This document shows positions 10,893-22,100 of a stretch of 64,000 nucleotides of DNA, one piece after another. Source of the stretch: Steinernema hermaphroditum (Eukaryota; Nematoda; Chromadorea; Rhabditida; Steinernematidae); contig CM059622.1 of assembly GCA_030435675.1 (NCBI GenBank), positions 13,392,001 through 13,456,000 on the forward strand, in the 5' to 3' direction. Position 1 is the stretch's first letter. The number at the start of each line of letters is the position of its first letter. The notes beneath the pieces were generated by a model. The model was not told where the DNA came from, ran no database searches, and saw only the letters and a list, made by a program, of their open reading frames with translations. The position numbers and the translations under genes are program-made.

Positions 10893-13800
10893 TAGTACCT
10901 AATCCTCATAAGATCTCTGGTACTACGTCTGGACAAGAAAGTACCGAACCACAGATCTCTTTAGAGGACAAGTTCGACAATAAAATTGCCTACAACCTCA
11001 TAACAATGTGGTCTTGGCACTCTTGGCTACGAGTGAAAAAACCAAAAGTCGAATAACAGATCCGCCTTTTTAACCACGCATTTTTCAGGCGACTCTACTT
11101 CATGCGTCAGGCCTCGTCATGGCTAGACGACTTAGGAGACGGATCTGTGATTCTCGAGCCTCACATCAGTTTCCATGGCACGTAAACGGATGAAATTACA
11201 CGCATCAGCATTTCTCGAATATTCCCATAGGAATGTACACAATCTACGTAACGAGTACCTGATCCGTACACCTTAGAGTCAGAGAGTTTCGAATGTCGCC
11301 AGCGAAAAGAAACAGCTCTAAAGAGCTCACGAGCGCTGTTTGCATAGCCCTAAAGAGAGCGAGCGGAGAGCGGAGAACGCAAGGACTCACGACGCGTCTC
11401 TTAGACGGAGACCAGACGCAATTGTCTCATCGAAACCAGTCGAACGCAGTCATTATGTCTGTTTTGAACAGGCCGATTCCGTCGTCGCTGTACAGAACGG
11501 CGCCGAAAGGCGCGGAGCGCCGAATCCAGGATCGATCGGAGCCCGGAGGCGGCCGGATAGTCCGGTCGATTCGCACACAGCGTCGCCGCCGCATCTTCTA
11601 AACGCACCGCTCGCGAGAACGCCCGGCAACCAGCTGGCCGGCCGCTCGTAATTCTCTTCTTTGTCGGCCGCCGACTCCGCCCGCCCCAACTCTCTCCCTC
11701 CCGAAGCACTCTAGGGGAGAAGTGAACCAGTAAAGGACGTTTCGCGGATTTCGCCGACTCTAATCGGCCGTTCGTGCGCGAAAGGACAGCGGAAGGACAT
11801 GAAGGTTGAACGACGGATTCGGACGGCGCTAAGTGGAGAGGTCCTCCGGGGGCACGAAGTGGTTCCGGTCGCGGTGACGGCTTAATGACGAGTTTTTTCT
11901 TGGATTTGAGTATGATGTGGAAGGGTGATGTTGACAAGGCAAACAGCCAGCACACTTCTCAAAATAACCAACAGAAAAGTGTTTTCGATTAATGAAAACG
12001 CTAACAGAGAACGGTGGCTGTACCTTATAAGAGATTAGCTGCACATCTGTTCCATTGTCCACCAGTGTGATCCTTTTCAAGGAAATGTGGCGCAGAAACA
12101 TGCTGTTAGTCTTGATGTCAAGACCGTCAGCACTGGCCGACAACCTGCCTTGGCCAAGTTTTTTCTTGCCAATAATAGGGCCAAGTGGCAAATAGGATCA
12201 CGATTATGATCTTGCCTTCTCACGCCAAAAAATCGCTTCAACTTCAACTATCCTGCTTGCCTTCATAATAGGGCCAAGTGGCAAATAGGGCCAAGTTTTT
12301 TTGCATGATAGTAAAGATCACGATTATGATCTTAAACAAGAGGACATACTCTTAGATTTTTTAACGATCAGCCTATGTCTAAGAAAGAGCGATTCAAAGC
12401 GAATGCGGATGTGCCAGTGGAGAAAGAACTGGTTTCGGTTGCGGCGACGGCTTAATGGCCATTTTTTGAGGATTCAAGTATGATCCGCAAGTGTGATGTT
12501 AACTATACAAACAACGATAATGTCAGCACCGCCCGACCACTCCGAAAAATCGCTTCAACTTCGAGGCAGCTCCAGCCGCTCCGATTATGGGGGAATTTTT
12601 AGTCTTTTAATGTTTGCTTTACATGTCTGCTTGCGTAATAGGACCAAATCGGGCATGTGTTTTTGAGGAAAGACTCCGACTCCTAGAACAGTACCAACGA
12701 GGCGGAAGGCGGAAGCGACGGCGTAATTAGATAGGAACACCGCAAAGTTCGAGAAGAAGCTGATTGAAATCAAATTAAAAATCATAAAAATAATAGATGC
12801 CTAACCTGACCCAAGTAAATTGGCTCATTTGTGCCTGTCCCTGACGGACCATGCACTATAGAGTTCGACGTAACGACTTAGAAGACTGCACTTAAACTTT
12901 TAAAACGATCAGAGGAAGCAATCGATCAAAGAATGCGGTGGTTTGACCACCATGACCTTGAAGAGACGTCTCCACGATGTACCTGTGCGTCTGCAGCAGT
13001 CCGTCTCCATCGAAGAAACGCACCGGTTTCGACAGAGTGGGCTGAAACAGATGATGAACGCCTATGGAAAGGCTCCTTTTATATGGAAGTGTTCCTTAGG
13101 AAACCATTCGTCGATGACTGTGGATCTTGAAATAGATCTTTTTCTTTTTTGGATTTTTCTCTCTTTCGACTCTCTGACTCTGCCGTCGACCATTTATGTT
13201 CTAGGATCGATTTGCTTCCAATGGAAGTAGCCGATGTTCCTGAAACAACGATGTGCGGGAAAAAACGACTCCATCGAAGATCTGCACATATATACATACA
13301 CCGTACTAGAGGATGGCTGCTCTCCTAAGAATACACTCATATGACCCACCAGCCATTAGCGCAGCTGATAAGAATTTGCTTTTACGTGCACAATTTGGAT
13401 TCCGATCAGCTGACTTGGTACCGAGCTACATACGTATCGGGGGAAGTGCTTTATTATACATATATGCAGCATTCATCTCCTTAATCTCTGAACGCCATGG
13501 AATGAACGCCATGCAAGATACCCCACAATGGCGCAAAGAAGGATGTTCCTGGTCTGCCTCTTTCTTTGCAACAGGGCGCGAAAAGTTTTAGGTGGTGAAG
13601 AGGCTGAGTCACGACGTCGGAGCGAACAGGGGTTGAGACCCAGCCTTGGTGCAGGTGGCGGTTTTGGAGTCCGCCTTGAAACATGCAGCTTTGTATGAGT
13701 TCACATTTTCGACTCACATCGTCATGTAGAGCAACACGAAGGATATGTTTCATACCGCAGTCACTGTTTCTCATCTGGCTTCAGCGACAGGGTCGGTATG

Positions 13801-14026
13801 AAGTTAGAGTGATTGCGCCAACAACCAAGAACGAACGAACGCCCGCTCGCTCAACTCATTCCTGAGAGAGCGAACAGACGACCTTCAGAGATCTCCAGCG
13901 AAAGCATTTATCGCATAAATAATATATTTCTAAGTCTACATACAGATTATTAGGAGTACATACAAGTTGCACACTTTGGGCACAAACACCACAACCGGAA
14001 GCGCGTGTACAGGTAGAAAAGCGAGC
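10893..14026. other. Gene-free region with GC-rich block and repeats
   Basis: About 3.1 kb with no supported gene. 11290-11720 is GC-rich and CpG-rich, similar in character to 4600-5270 and 60.7-61.1 kb. 11.86-12.50 kb carries a duplicated element (listed separately). 13.3-13.7 kb has open frames in several directions without recognisable products. 13.81-13.88 kb carries the dispersed ctcgctcaactcattcctgagag repeat seen in several other places. Confidence 0.5.
11861..12500 (+). repeat. Two diverged copies of a dispersed element
   Basis: 11861-11933 and 12430-12500 are homologous: both contain a gacggcttaatg block and then tatgat and gtgatgtt. Between them, aatagggccaagtggcaaatagg occurs twice (near 12173 and 12267), each close to gatcacgattatgatctt (12197 and 12316). 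The GGGCCAAGT motif also appears in the tRNA-like elements near 18.46 kb and 52.17 kb. Confidence 0.65.
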
Positions 14027-15292
14027 TCAGCCGGCCATCTCGAGAAGAGCGGTGACGGTGCCGTCCTTGTCGCCGCGTTTCTCGTCGAGAACCGAACGAA
14101 TAACCTCGACGTCGATGTTCGGGAACATCTCGTTGAGCTCCTTCACTTCTTCGTCGGTGTAGAGCGGTCCTTCTGAAACCAGTAAGTCAGGACCATAGAC
14201 CATATGGACTCAAATGCCCTCGAGTCCGTTGCTCTTGGAGTCTTTCAATTCCACATCAATCAGTGGAACCTCTGGCTAGGCAATCAGCAACTTCTAAAAC
14301 TTACCAGGTGTTTGCTGTCCCTCAACGTTGGCCATGAGCTGCGGAGGATTCTGAACAGGAGCGTCGACGGGCGCGAACGAGATGACCAGATTGATGAGTC
14401 CCTCCTTGCCCTCTCCCTGCTGACCAGAAAGCGGATACCACTCGTCGATCGTCTCGCCGTTGAAGATGCCCTCGGGAAGAAGCACGTGCGCCCAGGCGAT
14501 GCACTCGTCTTGGGTGAAAGCACGCTTAAACAGGAGAGACTGCTTTCTACGGTGGCCACTCCCACCGTACCTCATCGAAGATCTGCACATAGATCGACTC
14601 GACTCCGTTGGGGAGGTAGGCGTTGACGATACGATTCCACTTGGGCGTCTTCGCGCCGCTGACGCTCGTCGGCGTCTCGAAGATGGCGTTGCCGACACGG
14701 ACGCGACAGTAGGGGTCCATGCGAACGAGGCCGTAGTTCTTGGTCAACTTCGCCTCGGTGATGCGGACGGCGATGCGGCCACGCGTATGGGGCGGAACGA
14801 AGGTGTAGAAGGACTCCATGGCGGAGAGACCGCCGGTGGCCGGGTCGAAACCGGCGGGCACGGCGTGCTGTTGGGGCTGTTGAGGTTGGCCAGGTTGGGC
14901 GGGTTGTTGTTGTTGTTGCTGAGGTACGGTAAGACGGAGGAAGTCGGCGGGAAGGTCGCCAAGGAGGACCTGGAACGGAGGCGTATAGGTGTCTTTTCAT
15001 GTAGTATTTATTAGATTTAGGATGCATTAGTTATGGGCTTTTTGTAGGACATAGGGTTCAATGCTTTTTTGGATTGTTTACGAGGATCGCAACTGGTGTA
15101 ACTGTGCCTCTGTTTAGTGCCTATCTACTGCCTATGTGACCATGCTTTGCCAAATAAACGATTCCCTTCTGACTTCGAAAAAGCGTTTACCTTCTTCTTC
15201 ATCTCGGCGATGTTCAGCGGCGCCTTTTTCGTCGGCAACGGCCCGGCCATCACCGCGGACGCACTCGACGGTCCAGGTCCCGAATCGCTCAT
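14027..15292 (-). CDS. tollip: Toll-interacting protein (Tollip) homolog
   Basis: Adaptor linking ubiquitinated cargo, endosomal lipid and trafficking or autophagy machinery; in vertebrates it also dampens IL-1/Toll signalling. Exons: 15292-15191, 14969-14571, 14539-14305, 14172-14027, all in phase, 293 residues. Order: Pro/Ala N-terminus (MSDSGPGPSSASAVMAG), Gln/Pro-rich linker with a QQQQQQ run (about 49-65), a C2 domain (GRIAVRITEAKLTKNYG, MDPYCRVRVGNAIFETPT, PKWNRIVNAYLP, WYPLSGQQGEGKEG) and a C-terminal CUE domain (EEVKELNEMFPNIDVEVI, ending VTALLEMAG). The CUE Met-Phe-Pro motif for ubiquitin binding is present. An acceptor-like TTTCAG lies at 15310, 17 bases 5' of the start. The symbol follows the family name. 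Confidence 0.95.
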
Positions 15293-17366
15293 GACTCGCT
15301 AAAGCTGCCTGAAACCATGGTGTTCCAAACCGTGAGTCACGAGTCACACGTATAAAGTTTCGCGAAACCACGACCAGAAAGTAAACAAACAATTGATTTT
15401 CTTCTCGCGTGCCACCACCACCCACATCGACGTTCGGTCGTCTTGGGACCGGGCGCGAGCACCCCTACCCGAGTTTTTCAAATTTGCATCATCGCCGTTT
15501 TTTCGCGCACACTCCACTTCTTAATTATTACGAAAGGTGCGAACCGGTCGGCCGTGTGTTTGGAGTGCGCCCGAGTTGCGAGATCTTGTGCAACTCTACC
15601 GGTAAAGTTCGGTTTTTTGATTCTAGGATGTTTTGTGGGGCAGCGATTCGGGGTGAATTCAAGGTTTTTTGTTCTTCCGGCGTGGATCCAAACGCAACTT
15701 CTCGTGTGGATAAGTCACTATGGTGACTATTGTTAGTTTAGATGGATCTTTTTACGTCTAATATAAACAAATGTTGTTGACAAATAGAAACAGTTACTTT
15801 TGGATGATCACTGATCGAACTTAGCAGTATATTTTTGTGCCTTCTTATCTGATGGAGGTGGGTTTATTTTTTCGCTCTGATTGAATCTTATATGCAATGG
15901 TTCATTTAGGTTCATTTACAGTACGATTTCTGAAAAGAGCCTTTTTTGCAAGCTTTGGAAGTATGACCAGAAGTTGTAGTTTTCTAAGTCTCTATGGCTT
16001 TGACTGTGGTTTGCTTGGATATGCCGATATAAATTCAACAGTTTACTCTGAGCATTTTTTCGTATTTCTCACTCTTTTCACTCCCATTAGCTTAATTGAA
16101 GACCACGCTAATGGAACCACACTTTGAACACTAACAATTGTTAACCGGCTCGGGCTATACTGTAATAGTATTTTCGAAAACCGAACTATGGAAAAAAGCA
16201 TTTCTGAGAACTTCGAGTCCCGGGAATTTGAGTATCACACAGTTGAACCTAGTTGTAGGGCTCAAGACTCGTCGATTGAGATTGATCTCATACTTCTAGT
16301 TCACTCTCGTAATTCGAATTATCAGAGCACTGCATAGCAATAATGATACTCAGCCCCTTCTGAAGCAGATATAATTGTGAAGACCGATGCAAATCTGGGT
16401 GTTGGTTCATTTTTTCTGCAGCCACCTCTGCTCTTAATCGAAGCCTTCCAGTGTCAGCTGATCAAGTCCTTCAACGATTTGAAATCGAAGCTTTTGACTG
16501 ATTTGCTGTGCTTCTTTCACGATTTGAGTTTCGATGCCCACTTCATCCGAATGTTAACACTGTAAAATAAGCGATAATCGCTTAAAATTGTCCATTTTTT
16601 TGTATTCGAACAGCTGATGTCATGCACCCACAGGTGTCCACTAAATGTCTATATTTGCACGGTTCGATTTTCGAAAAGAAAACGCCGAAGGACAGAAAAA
16701 CAAATGCGACGGGTAGTAGTTCAGTGATCTGTGATCTTAAATATGCGGTAGGAGGGCGCGCAGCCAGTGGAGAGGCGGGCGCTGTTCGCGACAAACCGAA
16801 AGAACACGTCGATTAACCTTGAGCCGGAGGATGTTCGATGTTGCTTAGGGAGAGATCACGTTTTTTTTCCACGGGATAATGTGTCAGATTTTGACTTATT
16901 TTGCCTCTTGATTTTATGAATTAGGTCCAACCTGGATAAAAAAGGGAACGATTCAAGCCAAGGATCCCCTAGTGTCACCTGGTGCCTGGCCACCATATTG
17001 ACTTAAACTGCGGTCAAAAGGTCTGCACTCTTCGGGAATGTTTGAGCATTTTCCACAGGCGAACGGCGCCAGTTCTGTGGATTGCGCATCGCCCGATTGC
17101 TCCGAGACCGGAAAGGGTTCTTAGGAGCAGGAGGGAAACATCGTAAACGACGATTTAGAGGAGAAAAAGATCATATCACTAACAAGGGAAGGGTCAATCA
17201 TGCAACGCTAAGATCGACACGAGACTAGGGGCAATTGATAGGCCTAGGTGAGCGTATTAACGGTGCAAAATATTACGTGCCCTCGCTCAGATACCAGCAA
17301 GAAAAAGAGGTTTAAATTTGTGGGTAGCGGAGTATATACGAGTATTGCGGCACCGAACGCCCTTGT

Positions 17367-17447
17367 CAATGTGGCGCAGTGGATAAGTCATCTGCCTTCC
17401 ATGTCAGGCCATGTTCTAGGAGGTCACGGGTTCGAACCCCCGACCCA
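17367..17447 (+). repeat. tRNA-derived sequence, left arm
   Basis: Contains gtggcgcagtggataagtc (A-box region) and ggttcgaacccccgaccc (T-arm and B box), about 45 bases apart. An arm-like ctgcc...ggc segment lies between. Acceptor-stem pairing is poor, so I call it a tRNA pseudogene or SINE head, not a functional tRNA. Confidence 0.5.
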
Positions 17448-17679
17448 ATTTTTCTTTTTCATTCAACTTCAAAATGTTTGAAAGGTAATTATCGTGCTCT
17501 TAACAGACCCTACAACTGGCCAGTGCTATATTCAGCGCAACATTCAGCGTGTCATTAAGGTTCTACAACGCCGTAAGGCAATTTGCTATTAATGAGCACT
17601 ACTGTGTCTAGCTATTTTTGCGTAAAAAATGTTTCCCTTCACCTTTCAAACATTTTGAAGTTGAATGAAAAAGAAAAAT

Positions 17680-17760
17680 TGGGTCGGGGGTTCGAACCCG
17701 TGACCTCCTAGAACATGGCCTGACATGGAAGGCAGATGACTTATCCACTGCGCCACATTG
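17680..17760 (-). repeat. tRNA-derived sequence, right arm
   Basis: Mirror copy of the tRNA-like core in the right arm of the long inverted repeat, identical in its A-box and B-box parts to the left arm. Confidence 0.5.
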
Positions 17761-18424
17761 ACAAGGGCGTTTCGTGCCGCCATACTCGTATATACTCCGC
17801 TACCCACAAATTTAAACCTCTTTTTCTCGCTGGTATCTGAGCGAGGGCACGTAATATTTTGCACCGTTAATACGCTCACCTAGGCCTATCAATTGCCCCT
17901 AGTCTCGTGTCGATCTTAGCGTTGCATGATTGACCCTTCCCTTGTAAGTGTGCAGATCGTTGCACAAGTTGTGTTTTTGGTTTTCGCGCGATTTTTTCTC
18001 GTCAATGACTCATCACCATGATGAATCGATGAATCAAAAACATGTTAGAGAAGTGCGCAGTTCAAACAAAAGTGATATAAAAAAAAGAAGAATTACTATT
18101 GTTTTGTTTGGCGACACTGAATTGAGAAGAGCTTGAGATATATCAGCTGATGAGGTGGCTCAATTTTTTGTTCTTGTTGGTAACTTTTTGATAAGACGGG
18201 ACGGCGATTAGTCACTATTCGCCGCGTCGTCTGATAGGTCCGTTCTTGTCCACAGACGTTTTTTTCAGGGCAACAAGAGCGCGTCGTTGAACTTTTTTAG
18301 ATTTTGTGAGTAGATATGACTTGAAGTTCAAGAAAACTCATTTGATTGATGATAGTCCTACCCCAAAAAACACAGTAATACAGTGTCGGCGTTGATATGA
18401 TTACTTATTATATGGCTGAAGCTG

Positions 18425-18620
18425 AATGTGGCGCGATTTCACGCCTTTTTTGGCGATAAGGGCCAAGTAGCCCAGCGGGCGGCAAGACTAGCACTCATAG
18501 AACCAGCATTGAACTCTAATCCAATGACACGAAGGCATAGTGACTGTTCTGACCTGTCTGTGCCGCCCATTGCAAACGCGCTTCATTCGTAATCGTGGTC
18601 AGTTCAGTCCGTATTTTTTC
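18425..18620 (+). repeat. tRNA-like dispersed repeat (SINE candidate)
   Basis: cgccttttttggcgataagggccaag leads into tagcccagcgggcggcaaga (A-box-like) and then cattgaactctaatcc (degenerate B-box). The first part resembles cacctttttggtggtacggg followed by ccaag at 52.15-52.18 kb. I read it as a member of a tRNA-derived short interspersed family. Confidence 0.4.
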
Positions 18621-19199
18621 TACTGTCTGAAACCGACCGCTCCATGAATGATCGAATGATAGAGTCGCTCCCGAGCATAGTATAAAAAAGTACGCATACT
18701 AACCAACCGACCTGTCGGCTCCCCTTTGACATAAGGTCTTGAGGGATTATGGACTTTTCTGGACATGTCTACGACAAGTGCGTAATGAACTATGGTATAA
18801 TCTACTCACCTCCCAAACCTCCTTTTCCAAAGATACCCCGATGCAGATACTTCCTGGCCCGATGTACTCAAAACTCAAAATTACTCAAGGATAAGTACCC
18901 AGAATTCCGAACGTCGTATCAAATACCTTAAATACCTTAATGTTCGACCAGTTTTGCTCTGAGTAATTTTCTGGGGTCTTTTTTCCCGATCTTCCGTATT
19001 GAACTTGCGCCCTTCACCCACACTTTCCACGCTTCCAACCCGTACGAGTCGGTTCATGCGCGGTGCCAAACGTGTGAACCCTAAATGAGTGCTTGCAGAA
19101 GTGTGAAGATCCAAGACGGGGCGAACACGTCCACGACGCGGCGTTGACCGCGCCACAAAACTAAGCTCGGTGCGGAAACAGAGCTCAAGAAGACGGAAG

Positions 19200-22100
19200 A
19201 TGGACTTTCGCTCGCGGCACGGCAGCGAGAGCGACCTCAGCTATCAACCAGGGCGCAAAAGGTAGTAAGTGTGGTTTGCCCCTGCGGCGACGGCGAGTAA
19301 ACAAGCGGTACGTTTAGCAGCGCCGAGAAGGGAGAGAAGAGCGAGAAGAAGAGGAAGAAAAGCGGATATCACGGACGCGCGAGTCTTCCGTGCAACAAGC
19401 GGAAGTACTCGAAGGGCTCCAAGATGGCCTACGAGTTCGGCGACGAGTACTTTGACGACCAGGAGGTGAGATAACATCGATAGGCGTTAGATGGCCACGA
19501 TTCGGCAATATAGATAGGCTAGATTCCCATGACAACGACCTACTTAAACGGCTCTTGAGGCTCGCAAGCGACTGAGACAGAGAGGGATCTGACATGGCGC
19601 GGGTGAGGCGAGCGATTGCGAAATTGGCTCTTTTCTGTTTTCGAAAAGCGGGAGCGCTAGTAATTCCCATACATAGACGGACAGCAGGATGTGTCCGAAG
19701 GCGGGTCTGTCGAGACAATACCAGAGCCAAACGAGTAGAAAGGTCATAGTCATGGACAAGCCAGCAAATTTGTGAAACGTTCGAGATTGTTCTGTAGCTG
19801 AGTCTGTGGTCTGAAAGGTGACCTATGGCCCACTACTACAAAACTAAGTAGTTCTTTGCCACAGCATTCATGAAAAACACGAAGAGATTATATACGTTAG
19901 GTTGAATCGAACGTTCCCGACCGCTTCGTCTCAATATCTTTTGTACTTTTGTTGGATTCTGGCAAAACGCTGCGTACTTAAGAAGCTGTATTCGCGGTAA
20001 AATTGCGATTTACATTGTTTTGCACCATCAATGCATATTGAAAGTAACCAGAAACGTCCAGCAAAATATCCTTCATTTGAAGAAAAGGGATAGTCTTTCT
20101 GGTTCGCAGGCATTTCTTCTTGAAAGGATTAGATTAAGATTTAGGGTAAAATTAAAGGTAAAAGACTCACTAATGAAGGTACAGTAAAAGGAGCTCATGA
20201 GCTTCTTAGCTTTAAAGCGACGAAAATGGAAGCCTTAAGAAAAAGCGTTCAATTTGCTACAATGTGACATACAATACATGGTGCAATCAATGGAGAGTGG
20301 GACCACAAAACATTACACGAATGATAATGAAGTGCCTTTTTTGAAAAAGAACTTTTACTCCACCTGATCCAATGATCCTTAGATCAGAATCTGAGATCCT
20401 TAGACGTCACTGACGTCTGGATATTCGATTTTTAAGATAACCACAGCCACGGCCGGACGTCACGACTTTCACGACTTTATTTCGCGAATCAAAGGCATTT
20501 TGCCTTGCGCGACACCGAAAATAGACAAACAGAGGATGTCTGGCAGACGACTTCATCCCTGGCGCGGCGTAGATGTCGAACTGGTCGTAGACGGCGCACT
20601 TCACGGGGCATCTGGGAATCGGCAAATCTTCAGCTATGGCAGCGGAATATCGTTTGCGGCACAGATGGTCCGTGGTCCGGAATTTGCGTCTTCGCTGGTC
20701 CTCAGAGAGTCGGCGACCTTCGGGATGACATCTGGCGCAGCGTCGGGCGTCGGATTCCTGGCGCCGGACATCTTGTTGTCAGCGGTGGTGGGACTACGGC
20801 TTCCGGGTGTCCCAATTCCCTCTGGAAGCCGGAACAGTCACAACTGCCACGGGGTTTGCCATCTGGCCAACCAGACACTCAGAGAACGACCGGAGGGACC
20901 GATCGCTCGCCACCGCGACACGTAAGAAGAAGCTTATTCTGTTGTTTTCCTGATATTACCGTACCCACCGCGAACATCTTGAATCTTAGGGCTTAGGAAT
21001 TAGAATTAGACATCAATAGACTGAATAAAAGGCTTTTCGAAGAGACCGTTCGATTTTTAAGATATCCATGGCTATTCTACATGTGAGCCCTAAAGCCAAT
21101 TATCCAATTTTAAAGATGTAATTTGCATAATTTGCAGCATGTCACCCTGCAACAAATCACGAACTCACCTCGGCTTCCGACGTCTCCAGTGGCGAACAAC
21201 ATGCCCAAGTACAGCTGCTTGCCACTGGGTCGCGAGAAAAGACGCATGGGTCACTGCTTCTACACCACGTTCGACGAGGCCACCTTGATCCGCGAGATCC
21301 CTCCGGAGACGAAGCAGGAAGACCCGGAGCATCGACGACGCAAGGACTTCTTTTTGGAGGCGAAGAAGGCGCTCGACGACGCGAAGCGGCAGAAGAACAA
21401 ACGAATCGAGCAGCTGGAGGTCGTCGGAGGGGAGAGTTGTGAAATCCGAGGAGAAACGCTCAAAGTGAGTGACTCAGTATTGCACCAATTGTGAAATGTT
21501 CATCCCACTTGTAGGCGTACATCAAAGTGACCGATTTCACAACGGCCAAAATGGGTGACGTGCTGTGGCTACAGCTGCAGGCCTATCTCGCCGGCAGGTT
21601 GGAGCGCCCCTTAGACGACACCCACCGTAATCTTGCCTTGTAGACCCATGCGGAAGAACACTTTTGCCAAATCGACCAACGACCACGACGCGTACATCCT
21701 CAAGGAGCGTCAGAGGTTGGGCAACGTGCTCGAGGACATCAGACACTTCCGCTTCGACATGCCCGAATCGTTTTTGGCGCAGTTCACCGACCGGAACGCC
21801 TACTTCAAGACGCTCGCCAACGACAGCTATCTGCGCAGCGTGAAGGACGCCCGGAAGACGGTGCAGACCCTCTTGGGCCGGTTCGACGAGTACTGGTCGC
21901 TGTTCCCGCGGTTCAAGGCGATATTTCCGAGGCAGGAGGGAGACGGGATTAGGCCTGACCACAGGGAGGCGGTGGACAGGCTCGAGTTGCTGTACATGTG
22001 GTACAACACCTTCGACTCGCTCAGGGACGTCATGAAGACGGTAAGGATTACGGTCGGGTTGGGAAATGTCCTGGGGGTTTACGGTAGACTTGGCATACGT

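Larger units (their letters stand above)
17182..17945. repeat. Long near-perfect inverted repeat (2 x 305 bp) with tRNA-like core
   Basis: Left arm 17182-17486 and right arm 17641-17945 are reverse complements, both 305 bp, with about three differences, separated by a 154-bp spacer. Both arms therefore encode the same fortuitous frame on opposite strands. Each arm contains a tRNA-like stretch: an A-box-like tggcgcagtgg and a perfect B box inside gggttcgaaccc. I could not fold a full cloverleaf with a matching acceptor stem. It looks like a foldback transposable element or a recent inverted duplication of a tRNA-derived repeat. Confidence 0.9.
15293..19199. other. Gene-free region between Tollip and MAP3K4
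   Basis: The two genes diverge here, so both promoters lie in this 3.9 kb. I see no coding gene. It contains a long inverted repeat (17182-17945), a tRNA-like repeat (about 18425-18620) and AT-rich sequence with short unrelated open frames. Confidence 0.55.

Noticed and set aside
17367..17760. Functional tRNA genes in the inverted repeat
   Set aside because: A and B boxes are present but I could not form a proper acceptor or anticodon stem.
20533..20921. Possible extra exon of MAP3K4 with good splice sites and two long frames
   Set aside because: 389 bp would break the frame between exons 2 and 3, which join in phase without it, and the block is similar to a repeat at 26.7 kb.
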